A model generated the notes under the pieces. It did no database searches and had not been told where the DNA came from. It saw only the letters and a list, made by a program, of their open reading frames with translations. The position numbers were made by a program, and so were the translations under genes. Positions 15,646 to 24,256 of a stretch of DNA of 64,000 bases are shown here, piece after piece (positions within the stretch are counted from its first letter, which is position 1; each line of letters begins with the position of its first letter). This DNA comes from Blastococcus colisei (GTDB lineage Bacteria > Actinomycetota > Actinomycetes > Mycobacteriales > Geodermatophilaceae). Location: positions 186,001 through 250,000 of the forward strand of contig NZ_VFQE01000001.1 in NCBI RefSeq assembly GCF_006717095.1, given 5' to 3'.

Positions 15646-17250
15646 TCAGCCCAGCGCGATGTCGCGTCGCCGGAAGCCGGTGAAGCCGGCGGCCAGGAGG
15701 ACGGCGGCGACCGCGGCCAGCCCGAGCAGGGGAGCCAGGGTCCACTCCTCGAGCGGGAGCGTCGGGATCCAGGTGATCGGGGACAGGTCGCTCACCCAGC
15801 CCGGCCAGTCGAACGACTCGGCGAACATGGTGATCAGCAGGAACAGGCCGACCGCCGTCCAGGCCATGGCCGCAGCCTGGCGGGGGAGGAGTCCGAAGAG
15901 CGCGACGGCCACGCCGGCCACGACCCAGATGGCGGGGATGTAGGACACGGCCGCCCCGACCATCCGGCCGAGCGCCGCCCACTCCCCGGTCTGCGCCACG
16001 CGCACCAGCCCGGTGGTGACCCCGGCGACGGCCATCGCCAGCGCCGAGCCCCACAGGGCGACCAGCACGTGGCTGCCCAGCCAGGCCGGGCGGCTGGTCG
16101 CCGTGGCGAGCAGCACCTCCGCCCGGTCGCCCGATTCCTCGGCGCGGGCCCGCAGGACGGCGGAGACGGCGTAGGACGAGGCGAGCAGCGCCGTGACGGC
16201 GAACGTCGTGCCGAGGTAGGCATCGACGAGCTGATCGACGTCCGGGTCACCGAAGACGGCCAGCGCCTGCTCGTTCTCCCCGATGAGCGTCTCCACCGAG
16301 TCCGCGAGGGCGCCGTAGACGACGCCGAGCAGGCCCAGCCCCACGGTCCAGGCGATCAGCGCCCCGCGGTGCAACCGGACCGCCAGGCCGAGCGGGGAGA
16401 GCAGGGCCCGCCGAGCGGCGCGCCGGCCGGGCCGCGGCTGGGTGAGCCCGGAGCCGAGGTCGCGGCGGTCGAGCAGCGCGAAGCCGGCGACGACGAGGGC
16501 AGCGGCCACGACCAGGCACAGCATCAGCGGGACGACGGCGTCGTCGGTGAACGGGTGCGTGGCCTGCGCCCACCCGATCGCCGAGGTCCACACCACCCAG
16601 TTGCCTTCGATGTCGCCGATGGCGCGCAGCACGAACGCGACCGCGAACAGCCCGCCGACCAGGCCGTAGACGCTGCGGGTGTAGCCCGTCGCCTGTGCGG
16701 CGACGGCGGTGATCCCGGTGAAGACCAGGCCGCACGCGCCCACCGATGCGCCGAGCACGAACGAGCCGAGCGCCGGCAGCCCGGAGGCCGTCGTGGCGGC
16801 GCCGATGGCCAGCGCCAGCACGACGCACGCCAGCGAGGAGAGCAGCACGGCGGCCAGCAGCGGCGCGTGCCGACCGACGCGCGCCGACCGGAGCAGCTCC
16901 GTGCGGCCGGCTTCCTCGTCGGCCCGGGTGTGGCGGGTGACGGTGAGCATCGCCATCAGCGCGGCGATCAGCATGACGGTCGCGGAGATCTCGAAGGCGA
17001 CCGCGCCGGCGACGGTGTCCAGCCCGACCGGGGGGCCGGCCAGCGCGATGGTCGCCGCGTTGCTGCCGACCGACGCCCGGTAGGCGGCCAGGTCCGCCGG
17101 GGTGCCGTACAGGGCCTGGCTGGAGACCGACTGCGTGACGACCATGAAGGTGCCGACGGCGATCCAGACCGGCAGGCGCAGCCGGTCACGGCGCAGCGCG
17201 AAGCGGAACAGCGCGCCGGTGCCGGCGAGCGTGCTCGATCCGCCGCTCAT
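15646..17250 (-). CDS. ABC exporter permease (polyketide-antibiotic/TnrB3 type)
   Basis: The 534-residue protein has about twelve hydrophobic segments in two halves, starting with [20 protein letters not shown]. It resembles the TnrB3-type membrane subunits of antibiotic ABC exporters (motifs such as [20 protein letters not shown] and its second-half counterpart [20 protein letters not shown]). It should export a hydrophobic drug or lipid together with the ATPase encoded just upstream. Its ATG at 17250 overlaps the ATPase stop by four bases (ATGA), so the two are translationally coupled. The longer frame to 17913 is a shadow of the ATPase gene. Substrate unknown. Confidence 0.9.
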   Translation of the reverse strand: MSGGSSTLAGTGALFRFALRRDRLRLPVWIAVGTFMVVTQSVSSQALYGTPADLAAYRASVGSNAATIALAGPPVGLDTVAGAVAFEISATVMLIAALMAMLTVTRHTRADEEAGRTELLRSARVGRHAPLLAAVLLSSLACVVLALAIGAATTASGLPALGSFVLGASVGACGLVFTGITAVAAQATGYTRSVYGLVGGLFAVAFVLRAIGDIEGNWVVWTSAIGWAQATHPFTDDAVVPLMLCLVVAAALVVAGFALLDRRDLGSGLTQPRPGRRAARRALLSPLGLAVRLHRGALIAWTVGLGLLGVVYGALADSVETLIGENEQALAVFGDPDVDQLVDAYLGTTFAVTALLASSYAVSAVLRARAEESGDRAEVLLATATSRPAWLGSHVLVALWGSALAMAVAGVTTGLVRVAQTGEWAALGRMVGAAVSYIPAIWVVAGVAVALFGLLPRQAAAMAWTAVGLFLLITMFAESFDWPGWVSDLSPITWIPTLPLEEWTLAPLLGLAAVAAVLLAAGFTGFRRRDIALG

Positions 17251-18176
17251 GAGCGCCCCGCCCCCTGCCGGACCGGCACGCCGTCGGCGGCGAGCTCGTC
17301 GCCGTAGTGGCGCAGGAACAGCTCCTCCAGCGTGGGCGGGGTGCTCGTCAGGCCGCGCACCCCCAGGTCGGTGAGGTGCCGGAGCACGCGGTCGAGGGCA
17401 TCGGTGTCGACGTCGAAGTGCACGCGGCCGTCCTCGTGCCGCAGGTCGTGCACCCCGGAGAGGGACTGCAGGGCGTCGGCGGGCCGCTGGGTCTCCACGA
17501 CCATGGACATCCGCGTGAGGTGACGCAGCTCGGCCAAGGTGCCGCTCTGCACCGTCCGGCCGAGCCGGATGATGCTCACCCGATCGCAGAGTGACTCGGC
17601 CTCGGCGAGGATGTGGCTGGACAGCAGCACCGTCCGGCCCTCGGCGCGGAGCTCGCGGATGCACGACTGGAACACCGCCTCCATGAGCGGGTCCAGCCCC
17701 GAGGTCGGCTCGTCCAGGACGAACAACTCGGCGTCCGAGGCCAGCGCCGCCACGAGGGCGACCTTCTGCCGGTTGCCCTTCGAGTAGGTGCGCGCCTTCT
17801 TCCGCGGGTCGAGGTCGAAGCGCTCGAGCAGCTCTGCGCGGCGGCGCGGGTCGAGGCCGCCGCGCAGGGCGCCGATCAGGTCGATCGCCTCGCCGCCGCT
17901 GATGCTCGGCCACAGGGTCACGTCACCAGGGACGTAGGCGAGCCGGCGGTGCAGCGCGACGGCGTTCCGCCACGGATCGCCGCCGAGCAGCTCGGCCCGG
18001 CCGGCGTCGGGGCGCAGCAGGCCGAGCAGCACGCGGATGGTCGTGGACTTCCCGGAGCCGTTCGGGCCCAGGAAGCCGTGCACCTCACCGGAGGCGACCT
18101 CGAGGTCGAGGCCGTCGAGGGCGCGGGTGGCGCCGAACGTCTTCACCAGGCCGGAGACGGAGATGGCTGTGGTCAC
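17247..18176 (-). CDS. ABC exporter ATP-binding protein
   Basis: This is a 309-residue ABC ATPase of the drug-export (DrrA-like) class. It has Walker [10 protein letters not shown] near 38-46, a signature region [16 protein letters not shown] with NRQ in place of the usual GGQ, Walker [15 protein letters not shown], and the H-loop in [15 protein letters not shown]-terminal accessory domain (about 220-300) follows. It energises the permease encoded downstream. It is transcribed divergently from the MarR/GbsR-like gene at 18252, and an operator-like palindrome lies in the 75-base gap, so drug-responsive control is likely. Confidence 0.92.
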   Translation of the reverse strand: MTTAISVSGLVKTFGATRALDGLDLEVASGEVHGFLGPNGSGKSTTIRVLLGLLRPDAGRAELLGGDPWRNAVALHRRLAYVPGDVTLWPSISGGEAIDLIGALRGGLDPRRRAELLERFDLDPRKKARTYSKGNRQKVALVAALASDAELFVLDEPTSGLDPLMEAVFQSCIRELRAEGRTVLLSSHILAEAESLCDRVSIIRLGRTVQSGTLAELRHLTRMSMVVETQRPADALQSLSGVHDLRHEDGRVHFDVDTDALDRVLRHLTDLGVRGLTSTPPTLEELFLRHYGDELAADGVPVRQGAGRS

Positions 18177-18195
18177 GGCAGCAGAACCTACACGC

Positions 18196-18215
18196 CCTTC
18201 ACAAATATATGAAGG
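18196..18215. promoter_or_regulatory. Operator-like palindrome between exporter and regulator
   Basis: CCTTCA-N8-TGAAGG is a perfect 6-base inverted repeat with an AT-rich centre, 20 bases upstream of the exporter start and 37 bases upstream of the regulator start. Position and form fit a MarR/GbsR dimer site controlling both divergent genes. Binding is inferred. Confidence 0.6.
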
Positions 18216-18251
18216 TTATTACGTCGGCGATCCCTCCGGTACCGTGGGTGC

Positions 18252-18761
18252 GTGACCAGGGTGGATGCGCCGCGGGAAGATCGGGCCACCCTGCTCCGGT
18301 TCGTCGAGCGGTTCGCCTTGGTCCTGCGGGAGTCGGGCATGGCGCCGATGCCGGCCCGGGTCTTCGCCTACGCCCTGGCCGACGACGCCGACCGGTACAC
18401 CGCAGCAGAGCTGGCGGAGGGGCTGCAGGTGAGCCCGGCCGCGATCAGCGGGGCGGTGCGCCAGCTGGTGCAGATCGGGTTCCTCGTGCGTGAACGAGAG
18501 CCGGGCACGCGGAGCGACCTCTACGTCCTCGACGACGAGAACCTGTGGACCCGCTTCACCGGCGCGGAGCTGTCCGCGCTGCAGCGGTTGGAGGACGTCG
18601 TCGCGGCCGGCATCGACCTCATCGGGGTGCAACGCCCGGGTGGGCGCCGGCTGGCCGAGACCCGGGAGTTCCTCGCCTTCCTGCACGAGGTGCTCGCCGA
18701 CGCCGTGGCCCGCTGGCCCGAGGAACGGACCCGCCGGGCCGTGCGCGGGAGCGCGGGCTGA
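18252..18761 (+). CDS. MarR/GbsR-like transcriptional regulator
   Basis: The 169-residue protein has a winged HTH: GMAPMPARVFAYALADD, AELAEGLQVSPAAISGAVRQ, QIGFLVREREPGTRSDLYVL. A C-terminal dimerising helix bundle follows (ETREFLAFLHEVLADAVARW). The spacing matches GbsR-type members of the MarR family. It starts at GTG 18252 and is divergent from the ABC exporter operon, so it is most likely a local repressor that releases the exporter when ligand binds. The palindrome at 18196-18215 is the candidate site. Confidence 0.88.
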   Translation: MTRVDAPREDRATLLRFVERFALVLRESGMAPMPARVFAYALADDADRYTAAELAEGLQVSPAAISGAVRQLVQIGFLVREREPGTRSDLYVLDDENLWTRFTGAELSALQRLEDVVAAGIDLIGVQRPGGRRLAETREFLAFLHEVLADAVARWPEERTRRAVRGSAG

Positions 18762-18782
18762 CCCGACCACCTGCGCGGGGCG

Positions 18783-19307
18783 TCAGGGCCCGTCGAAGGG
18801 TGCGGCGTAGCGGAACGCCCCCTGGACCGGCGGGCCGGTGAGGTGGCGGGCCTGGAAGTGCACTCCCCACGCCGGATCGGGCGCCGTGATGCCGAGCTCC
18901 GTGGCCGGCCGGAAGTCGAACCGCTGGTAGTACTCCGGGGCGCCCAGCAGGGCGACCAGCCGCTCCTCGCAGGTCTCGGCGACCGCGAGGAGGGCGTGGA
19001 CCAGGGCGGTGCCCACGCCGCGGCCCTGCTCGGCGGGCAGCACGCCGAGCGGTCCGAGGCCCAGCGCCGGGACGCCGAGCGGCTCCAGCCGGCCCCGCGT
19101 GGCCAGCACATGGCCGACGACGACGACGTCGTCCCGGACCGCGACCAGCGACAGGTGCGGCAGGAAACCCACGTCCGCACGCAACTGGTCGGTCAGCCGG
19201 GCCTCGACGACGTCGTCCGTCCGATCGGTGTCCGGGCGGGCGAACGCCGCCCGGTGCACCGCGCGGACGGCGTCGTGATCGGTCGGTCTCTCCCGGCGGA
19301 CGTGCAC
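18783..19307 (-). CDS. GNAT N-acetyltransferase (YhbS-like)
   Basis: The 174-residue protein has the GNAT layout: RPTDHDAVRAVHRAAF at the N-terminus, central strands LSLVAVRDDVVVVGHVLATR, and the acetyl-CoA loop LGVLPAEQGRGVGTALVHAL (Q-x-x-G-x-G). A YhbS-type C-terminal section has EYYQRFDFRPATELGI. It transfers an acetyl group from acetyl-CoA to an unknown amine. It ends 21 bases after the convergent regulator gene and starts close to the end of the VOC gene, with no obvious functional link. Confidence 0.88.
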   Translation of the reverse strand: MHVRRERPTDHDAVRAVHRAAFARPDTDRTDDVVEARLTDQLRADVGFLPHLSLVAVRDDVVVVGHVLATRGRLEPLGVPALGLGPLGVLPAEQGRGVGTALVHALLAVAETCEERLVALLGAPEYYQRFDFRPATELGITAPDPAWGVHFQARHLTGPPVQGAFRYAAPFDGP

Positions 19308-19346
19308 CGGGGCAGTGTCGCCGCGGTCCGGACGCCGCGCACCCCG

Positions 19347-19745
19347 TTATGCCGCGGGCTCGTTCGTCTCGGCGATCATGATGAGGTTGCCGCAGGTGTC
19401 GTCGAGGACGGCCGTCGTGACGGGGCCCATGTCCGCCGGCTCCTGGGTGAAGGTGACGCCGAGGCCCTTCAGGCGGTCGAACTCCGCATGCACGTCGTCC
19501 ACGGCGAACGAGGTGAACGGGATCCCGTCGGCGACCAGCGCCTCCTTGAGCGGCCGGGCCGCGGGGTGCGCGTCGGGCTCCAGCAGGAGTTCCACGCCGT
19601 CGGGGGCCTCCGGGCTGACGACGGTCAGCCAGCGGTGCTCCCCGGTCGGGACGTCGGTCTTCTTGGCGAAGCCGAGCACGTCGGTGTAGAAGCGGAGCGC
19701 CTTCTCCTGGTCGTCCACCCAGACGCTGGCCAGGTTGATCCGCAT
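19347..19745 (-). CDS. VOC-family (glyoxalase-like) protein
   Basis: The 132-residue protein is a single vicinal-oxygen-chelate domain: MRINLASVWVDDQEKALRFY, then DVLGFAKKTDVPTG, WLTVVSPEAPDGVELLLEPD, and a second half ending DTCGNLIMIAET. Metal-ligand positions (VxxVDD, ELLLE, NLIMI) are present. Such proteins include glyoxalases, fosfomycin-type resistance enzymes and dioxygenases. The substrate here is unknown. ATG 19745 has GGAGG a few bases upstream. It lies 11 bases downstream of the ArsR regulator gene on the same strand, so the two form an operon. Confidence 0.9.
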   Translation of the reverse strand: MRINLASVWVDDQEKALRFYTDVLGFAKKTDVPTGEHRWLTVVSPEAPDGVELLLEPDAHPAARPLKEALVADGIPFTSFAVDDVHAEFDRLKGLGVTFTQEPADMGPVTTAVLDDTCGNLIMIAETNEPAA

Positions 19746-19756
19746 GGCAGTCCTCC

Positions 19757-20053
19757 TCAGTCGGTGGGCAGCTGCCACCGGTCGGTGATGGTCCTGAGTG
19801 GCGAGGTGTCCAGGTCGTGGAACTTGTAGCGGCCCTCGCGGCGGGTTCGCACGAGGCCCGCGGCCTCGAGCACGTCCAGGTGCTGGGAGACCGCCTGCCG
19901 GGACGAGCTGAACCCGTGCTTGTTGATCAGCCGGGCGCACAGCTCGAACAGGGTCTGGCCGTTCCGCTCCTGGAGCTCGTCGAGGATTGCGCGCCGGGTC
20001 GGGTCCGCGAGGGCTCGGTAGATGTCACCGGACAACGTCGCCCACGACTCCAC
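19757..20053 (-). CDS. ArsR-family HTH regulator
   Basis: The 98-residue winged-helix protein starts at GTG 20053 and reads SGDIYRALADPTRRAILDEL, LFELCARLINKHGFSSSRQA, VSQHLDVLEAAGLVRTRREG, the standard ArsR/SmtB fold. No Cys-rich metal motif is present, so it is not an obvious metal sensor. It is the first gene of an operon with the VOC protein. A perfect 20-base palindrome lies three bases upstream of the start codon and is the probable autoregulatory operator. Longer frames upstream are shadows of the nuclease gene. Confidence 0.88.
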   Translation of the reverse strand: MESWATLSGDIYRALADPTRRAILDELQERNGQTLFELCARLINKHGFSSSRQAVSQHLDVLEAAGLVRTRREGRYKFHDLDTSPLRTITDRWQLPTD

Positions 20054-20056
20054 AAT

Positions 20057-20076
20057 AGGCAAGTGACGACTTGCCT
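20057..20076. promoter_or_regulatory. ArsR operator palindrome
   Basis: AGGCAAGT-GACG-ACTTGCCT is a perfect 8-base inverted repeat directly upstream of the ArsR start codon, at the position where a bound ArsR dimer would block the promoter or translation start. Some transcripts may be nearly leaderless. The palindrome is observed; the binding protein is inferred from position. Confidence 0.7.
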
Positions 20077-20085
20077 GACAACCCT

Positions 20086-20970
20086 TCAGCTCGTCAGCAC
20101 CACGTCCTCGAGCGAGGAGAGCTCTCGCCAGCCGATGCTCGTCCCGCCGGGAGGGGGCGCTGCGCCGGTCGCGGACGCACCCATCAGATCGGCCAGGACC
20201 AGCTGGTCGAGGCGGAGGTCGGCCAGTGCCGCGATGTCGGCGACCGGCACCTGGAACGTCCGGAACGGTCCCAGCGGAGGCAACTGCCCCGCCGGTGTCT
20301 GCGCGATCGCCGTCTGCAGGTCGTCGACCAGCGGCGTCTGGTCGAGCAGGTAGCCGGTCGCCGCGAGGGCGCCGTCCTGGACGAACGCCACCACCTTCCA
20401 GAACCGCAGCGGGACCTGGATCCCCCGGTAGGGCGGGTCGGCCGGGTCGAGCACCGGCCCCGCGAGGACCACCAGCTTCCGGTCGAAGGCGTCGGCGTGG
20501 TCCTGCAGGTACTCCTCCAGCCCCAGCCACAGCTCCCGCCCCTGGTTGAACTGCTTGTTCTGGGGCGCGGCGTTCGAGAAGTAGAACGTGTCGGCCTCGG
20601 CCTGCCGCGCCTCGTCCTCGGTGTCGCCCCAGGTGGACGACGCCCGCATGACCAGGTGGCCCCGGTCCAGGTCGTTGTGGGCGTAGACCGGCGGGCCCGC
20701 CTGCAGCTCGGCCGCCAGCCGCGGGTCCAGGCGCCAGGTGTCGGTGCGGTCCACCTGGCGGAGGCGGGCCCCGTCCAGGTCCAGCGCCGTCACGGCGGCG
20801 AAGCGGCGGTCGGGGCGGAACAGCACGCTGTAGTGCAGGTAGTGCAACAGCACCGTCGCCCGGGAGGAGGCGAGCGTGGGCATGGGCACGGCCGGGCCGA
20901 GGAAGGCCGGGTCGTAGCCGGCGCGGCCGTCGAGGTCCTGTGCCGTGGCAGCGGCGGACAGGTCTGTCAT
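20086..20970 (-). CDS. DNA/RNA non-specific endonuclease (NUC1/NucA family)
   Basis: The 294-residue protein has the beta-beta-alpha-metal nuclease signature DRGHLVMRASSTWG (catalytic His) followed by the metal-ligand Asn region NAAPQNKQFNQGRELWLGLE, as in Serratia nuclease and NucA. These enzymes cut single- and double-stranded DNA and RNA with little specificity. No signal peptide is seen, although the related enzymes are often secreted or toxin domains. The C-terminal 60 residues are family-atypical. No immunity-like neighbour is seen; the ArsR/VOC operon lies downstream. Confidence 0.88.
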   Translation of the reverse strand: MTDLSAAATAQDLDGRAGYDPAFLGPAVPMPTLASSRATVLLHYLHYSVLFRPDRRFAAVTALDLDGARLRQVDRTDTWRLDPRLAAELQAGPPVYAHNDLDRGHLVMRASSTWGDTEDEARQAEADTFYFSNAAPQNKQFNQGRELWLGLEEYLQDHADAFDRKLVVLAGPVLDPADPPYRGIQVPLRFWKVVAFVQDGALAATGYLLDQTPLVDDLQTAIAQTPAGQLPPLGPFRTFQVPVADIAALADLRLDQLVLADLMGASATGAAPPPGGTSIGWRELSSLEDVVLTS

Positions 20971-21051
20971 GGCGGAACGCTAGGACCGCCGGGCCGGCAG
21001 TGGAAGGAGGTCGTGCGCGCGGCCGTGGCGGCTCGCGGGAGGATGGGCGCC

Positions 21052-21567
21052 GTGAGCGCCGAGGTCCGTGCCGTGTTCGAGGTCGACGACGTCCTGCGGC
21101 AGGAGCTGCTGGCCTGCTGGATCGACGTGACGAACGCCGGCGGGGCCGTGGGCTTCGTGCCCCCGGTGACCTCCGACGACGTCGTCCCCCTGCTGGACAA
21201 GCTGCTGGAGGGCGTCCACTCCGGCCGGGACGTGCTCGCGCTGCTCACCGTGGACGGCGGGACGGCGGGCTTCGCCAGCGTCGTGGGTTCGCTGAGCCCG
21301 CTACGCCGCCACTGGGGGACGGTGCTGCGGGTGCAGGTGCACCCCTCGCACCAGGGACAGGGCCTGGGGCGGGTGCTCATGGACGGGGTGCACCGGATCG
21401 CGCGCGACCGGGGGTGGGAGTTCCTGCACCTGACGGCCCGTGGCGGCACCGGCGTGGATGCGTTCTACCGCGGCCTGGGCTACGAGGAGGTCGGCCGGCT
21501 GCCCGGCGCGATCCGGGTCGCCCCGGGCGACGACCGCGACGAGATCGTCATGGCCTGCCGTCTCTGA
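21052..21567 (+). CDS. GNAT N-acetyltransferase
   Basis: The 171-residue product shows the GNAT fold with the acetyl-CoA loop VHPSHQGQGLGRVLMDGVHR and the C-terminal AFYRGLGYEEVGRLPGA. I place the start at GTG 21052, because GGGAGG at 21037-21042 has good spacing to it and none to the ATG at 21043. The substrate is unknown. It is transcribed away from the nuclease gene and precedes a small membrane-protein gene by 33 bases on the same strand. Confidence 0.88.
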   Translation: MSAEVRAVFEVDDVLRQELLACWIDVTNAGGAVGFVPPVTSDDVVPLLDKLLEGVHSGRDVLALLTVDGGTAGFASVVGSLSPLRRHWGTVLRVQVHPSHQGQGLGRVLMDGVHRIARDRGWEFLHLTARGGTGVDAFYRGLGYEEVGRLPGAIRVAPGDDRDEIVMACRL

Positions 21568-21600
21568 TCCCGACGGCGGCGCGTTTGGCAGGCTGGGGAC

Positions 21601-21816
21601 ATGACCGACCCGTCCCCCGGCGCCCCTGTCTCCCGCAACGCCCGTCGGGAGCGCCTGGTCGGACTGCTCGTCCTCGGGGTCGCCCTCGTGCTCCTCGTGT
21701 CGTCACCCACCTGGTTCGCCGGCGACCGGGCCGTGGTCGGGATCGGCCAGCTGGTCCTCGGCGTGATCCTGGCCGGCGTCGGCGGTTTCCTGGTCCGGCG
21801 GTCGGGTCGGGGCTGA
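21601..21816 (+). CDS. Small two-segment membrane protein
   Basis: The 71-residue protein has a short basic N-terminus and two hydrophobic helices (GLLVLGVALVLLVSSPTWF and GIGQLVLGVILAGVGGFLV) ending in RRSGRG, which places both termini in the cytoplasm. No family is recognised. It may be co-transcribed with the acetyltransferase gene upstream. Confidence 0.65.
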   Translation: MTDPSPGAPVSRNARRERLVGLLVLGVALVLLVSSPTWFAGDRAVVGIGQLVLGVILAGVGGFLVRRSGRG

Positions 21817-21902
21817 CCGCGCGATGCGGCGCCGGCCCGGCGGCCTGCGCAGTCGCGCCTCCTCCACCAGCTGCCGCATGGCGGTGAGCGACGCCGGTTC
21901 GC

Positions 21903-23315
21903 TCATCGGCCGACCGGCTCCGTGAGCGGTGTCTCCGCCAGGAACGACCCGTCGCGGTCGAAGAAGCGCACCGTCGCGTCGCCGGGGTTGGCGGTGACGG
22001 CTGCCGTCCCGGCTCCCTCGGTGAGCGGGAGCCGCATGATCAGCGTGCCATCGGCGCTGGAGGCCTCGGCGAGGACGGCGTCGGCCGGTCCGCTGACCGT
22101 CAGCAGGATCGCGCCCGGCACCGAGGACGGCACGGCGAAGACCCGGTCGAGCAGGTCCGTCCCCGCCGGGGCGACCTCGGTCAGCCCGACCTGGGAGGCC
22201 AGCCCGGAGGGGCTGTCGTCGCTGCCCCAGATGATCACCTGCGCCGCCGTCGTGGCCCCCGACGGGAAGGTCGCGCCGACGAGAACCACCGTCGAGCGGG
22301 AGCCGCCGGTGATCGGAGCACCGGCCAGCAGGGTCGGATCGAGGTCGCCGGCCGGCATCCCGTAGTACCCGGCCAGGGCCTCCACGGCCGCGCGGAGGTC
22401 CTCGTCGCGGACCGATCCACGCAGGCCGCGGGGATCGGCCACGTCCGGCAGGGGAGACGTCCTGTCGAGCGCGCGGTCGGTGACGGTCAGATCGGGGTTG
22501 TAAGAGCCGGCGTCCTGGTGGACCCACAGTTGCACCTCGAGCGGCCAGCCCGGCCGACCCGGCGTGGTGATCGCACCGACCCCGTCCGTCGTCGGCACCG
22601 GCTCCCGGTTCTCCGTGGTCTTCCCGGCGGCGTCCACGGTTCGGCCGGTCAGCAAGGTGACCTCGTCACCGGGCCAGGCGACGACGACCAGCGTCGCGCT
22701 GTCCGACGCCGGGTTCGGTGCGTCCATGAGGGCCAGCGGCTGCCGCCACGTCGTCTCGCCGGGGGGCGCGGCGAGGACCATCTGATCAGGGGAGGCGCCG
22801 ACCGGGCCGATGAACCACGCCTTGAGCGGCCGGCTGTCCAGGCCCAGGACGAGGGCCACCCGCGCCCCCGGCACGTCTCCGGCGAAGGCGACCACCCGGG
22901 TGTCCAGCGGGGGGTCGTGGACCGTGACCGCGGTCCGCGGCGGCAGGCCCGGTTCCGGTGCGGTGAATTCCCAGGACAGCTGCGTCACCGCCTCGAGCCA
23001 GTCCGCGTCGCCGGCCAGCGAGCCGCGCGTCGGGATCCTGGCGAGCGAGGTCAGTGGGTCCGGTGACGAACCCGTGGACGGAGCCGCTGTCTCCGCGCGG
23101 CCTCCGCCCAGGGTCATCGACGAGGCGACGGGGACGCCGACGAGGACGATCAGCGCGGCGAGGCCGCCGGCCGCCCACGCGGCCCGTGAGCGGCGCTCGG
23201 CGCGGTAGCGCTCGCGGGTCCGCTGGGCCAGGTCGGACCGGGGCGGCGCGATCTCGTCGGCACGGGTGCGCAGGGATCGCAGGCCGGCCTCGAGCTCGGT
23301 GTCGGAGGTCGTCAC
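21903..23315 (-). CDS. Membrane-anchored sigma-factor partner (putative anti-sigma-like)
   Basis: The 470-residue protein has a cytoplasmic N-terminus of about 50 residues rich in charged helices (LEAGLRSLRTRADEI, LAQRTRERYRAERR). One membrane segment follows (AAWAAGGLAALIVLVGVPVA), then a large extracytoplasmic domain rich in beta-strand and Thr/Gly/Pro. Its GTG start at 23315 lies one base after the stop of the SigE-family sigma gene, so they are an operon. In this position anti-sigma factors are common. However, the N-terminal region has no clear zinc anti-sigma motif and the external domain is unfamiliar, so the role is inferred from position only. Confidence 0.7.
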   Translation of the reverse strand: MTTSDTELEAGLRSLRTRADEIAPPRSDLAQRTRERYRAERRSRAAWAAGGLAALIVLVGVPVASSMTLGGGRAETAAPSTGSSPDPLTSLARIPTRGSLAGDADWLEAVTQLSWEFTAPEPGLPPRTAVTVHDPPLDTRVVAFAGDVPGARVALVLGLDSRPLKAWFIGPVGASPDQMVLAAPPGETTWRQPLALMDAPNPASDSATLVVVAWPGDEVTLLTGRTVDAAGKTTENREPVPTTDGVGAITTPGRPGWPLEVQLWVHQDAGSYNPDLTVTDRALDRTSPLPDVADPRGLRGSVRDEDLRAAVEALAGYYGMPAGDLDPTLLAGAPITGGSRSTVVLVGATFPSGATTAAQVIIWGSDDSPSGLASQVGLTEVAPAGTDLLDRVFAVPSSVPGAILLTVSGPADAVLAEASSADGTLIMRLPLTEGAGTAAVTANPGDATVRFFDRDGSFLAETPLTEPVGR

Positions 23316-23316
23316 G

Positions 23317-23895
23317 TCAGCGCTCCTGTCCGGGGCGGTGGGGCGGGTAAGGAACGAGGCCGGGGCGGTGGGGCGGGTGGGGGACAAGGACGGTGGCCGG
23401 TGCCGTGGCATCCAGGAGGGCGCGCAGCCGGGCGAGACCGCGCACGGTCTGGCTCCTGACGGTGTGGACCGAGCATCCGAGCAGCTCGGCGGTGCCGGCC
23501 TCGCTCAGGTCCTCGGTGTAGCGGAGGACGAGCACGGCGCGCATGCGCGGCGGCAGGGTGGCCAGCGCCTCGGCCATCCGCTCGCGCTCGGCGACGGCGT
23601 CGGTCGCGTCGGGCATCGCCGGATCGTGGGCGGGCAGCGAGACGATCTCCTGCGTGCTGCGCAGCCGCCACCAGCTCGCCGCGGTGGTCACGAGGACCCG
23701 GCGCACGTAGGGGTACGGGTCGCCGTCGATCCGTTTCCACCGGCGGTAGGCCTTCACGAGCGCGGTCTGCAGCAGGTCCTCCGCATGACCCCGGTCGCGC
23801 GTCAGCAGGACGGCGGTGCGGAGCAGGTCGGCCGACCGCGCCGCGACGAAGGCCTCGAACGCGGCATCGTCGCCACGGCGGTCCGTTGCTCTCAC
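23317..23895 (-). CDS. SigE-family (Streptomyces-type ECF) RNA polymerase sigma factor
   Basis: Region 2 is seen as FEAFVAARSADLLRTAVLLT, GHAEDLLQTALVKAYRRWKR and YPYVRRVLVTTAASWWR. Region 4 is seen as LATLPPRMRAVLVLRYTEDL and LGCSVHTVRSQTVRGLARLR. This is the SigE-like ECF group of Streptomyces and relatives. GTG 23895 with GGGGAGG five bases upstream is preferred over GTG 23916. The last 20 residues contain a duplicated decapeptide (PHPPHRPG / PYPPHRPG) made by a 30-base tandem DNA repeat, which looks recent. It directs polymerase to stress promoters and is coupled to the membrane protein downstream. Confidence 0.9.
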   Translation of the reverse strand: MRATDRRGDDAAFEAFVAARSADLLRTAVLLTRDRGHAEDLLQTALVKAYRRWKRIDGDPYPYVRRVLVTTAASWWRLRSTQEIVSLPAHDPAMPDATDAVAERERMAEALATLPPRMRAVLVLRYTEDLSEAGTAELLGCSVHTVRSQTVRGLARLRALLDATAPATVLVPHPPHRPGLVPYPPHRPGQER

Positions 23896-24054
23896 TGGGC
23901 CTCCCCGGGTCGTCACCCGCTATGACGTCCCGAGGTGGCCGTGACGAACGCCGTCGTGACCTGATCGTGATCGGGCCGGTTCCGGTGGATCGGCGTTTGC
24001 GGCGCCGCACGGCGCGCATCACACTCGCGGACACCCATGACGGACGGAGGACCG

Positions 24055-24255
24055 GTGAAGCTGGACAAGCAGGAGCTGCTGCGGATGCTGCGCACCCAGG
24101 GCGACAACGACACGGCGGACGAGGCGGAACGCAAGCTGCCCGACGAGGTCGACACCGACCGGGACGGCGACGCGCTCGATGCCCTGGGCCTGGACCGCAC
24201 CCAGCTCATGGCGAAGCTCGCCGGAGGAGGCTTCGGGGGCACGATCGCTCCCTGA
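24055..24255 (+). CDS. Small conserved 66-residue protein, copy 1
   Basis: The product (KLDKQELLRMLRTQGDNDTA... LPDEVDTDRD ... LMAKLAGGGFGG) aligns without gaps to the 66-residue protein at 54903-55103. Shared are the LR-x-QGD motif, LPxxVDTxxD and a Gly-rich end, so the two are paralogs. GTG 24055 with GGAGG five bases upstream gives the same length as the paralog; the ATG at 24037 is less likely. The function is unknown. It is acidic, soluble and probably helical with a disordered glycine tail. Confidence 0.75.
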   Translation: MKLDKQELLRMLRTQGDNDTADEAERKLPDEVDTDRDGDALDALGLDRTQLMAKLAGGGFGGTIAP

Positions 24256-24256
24256 G

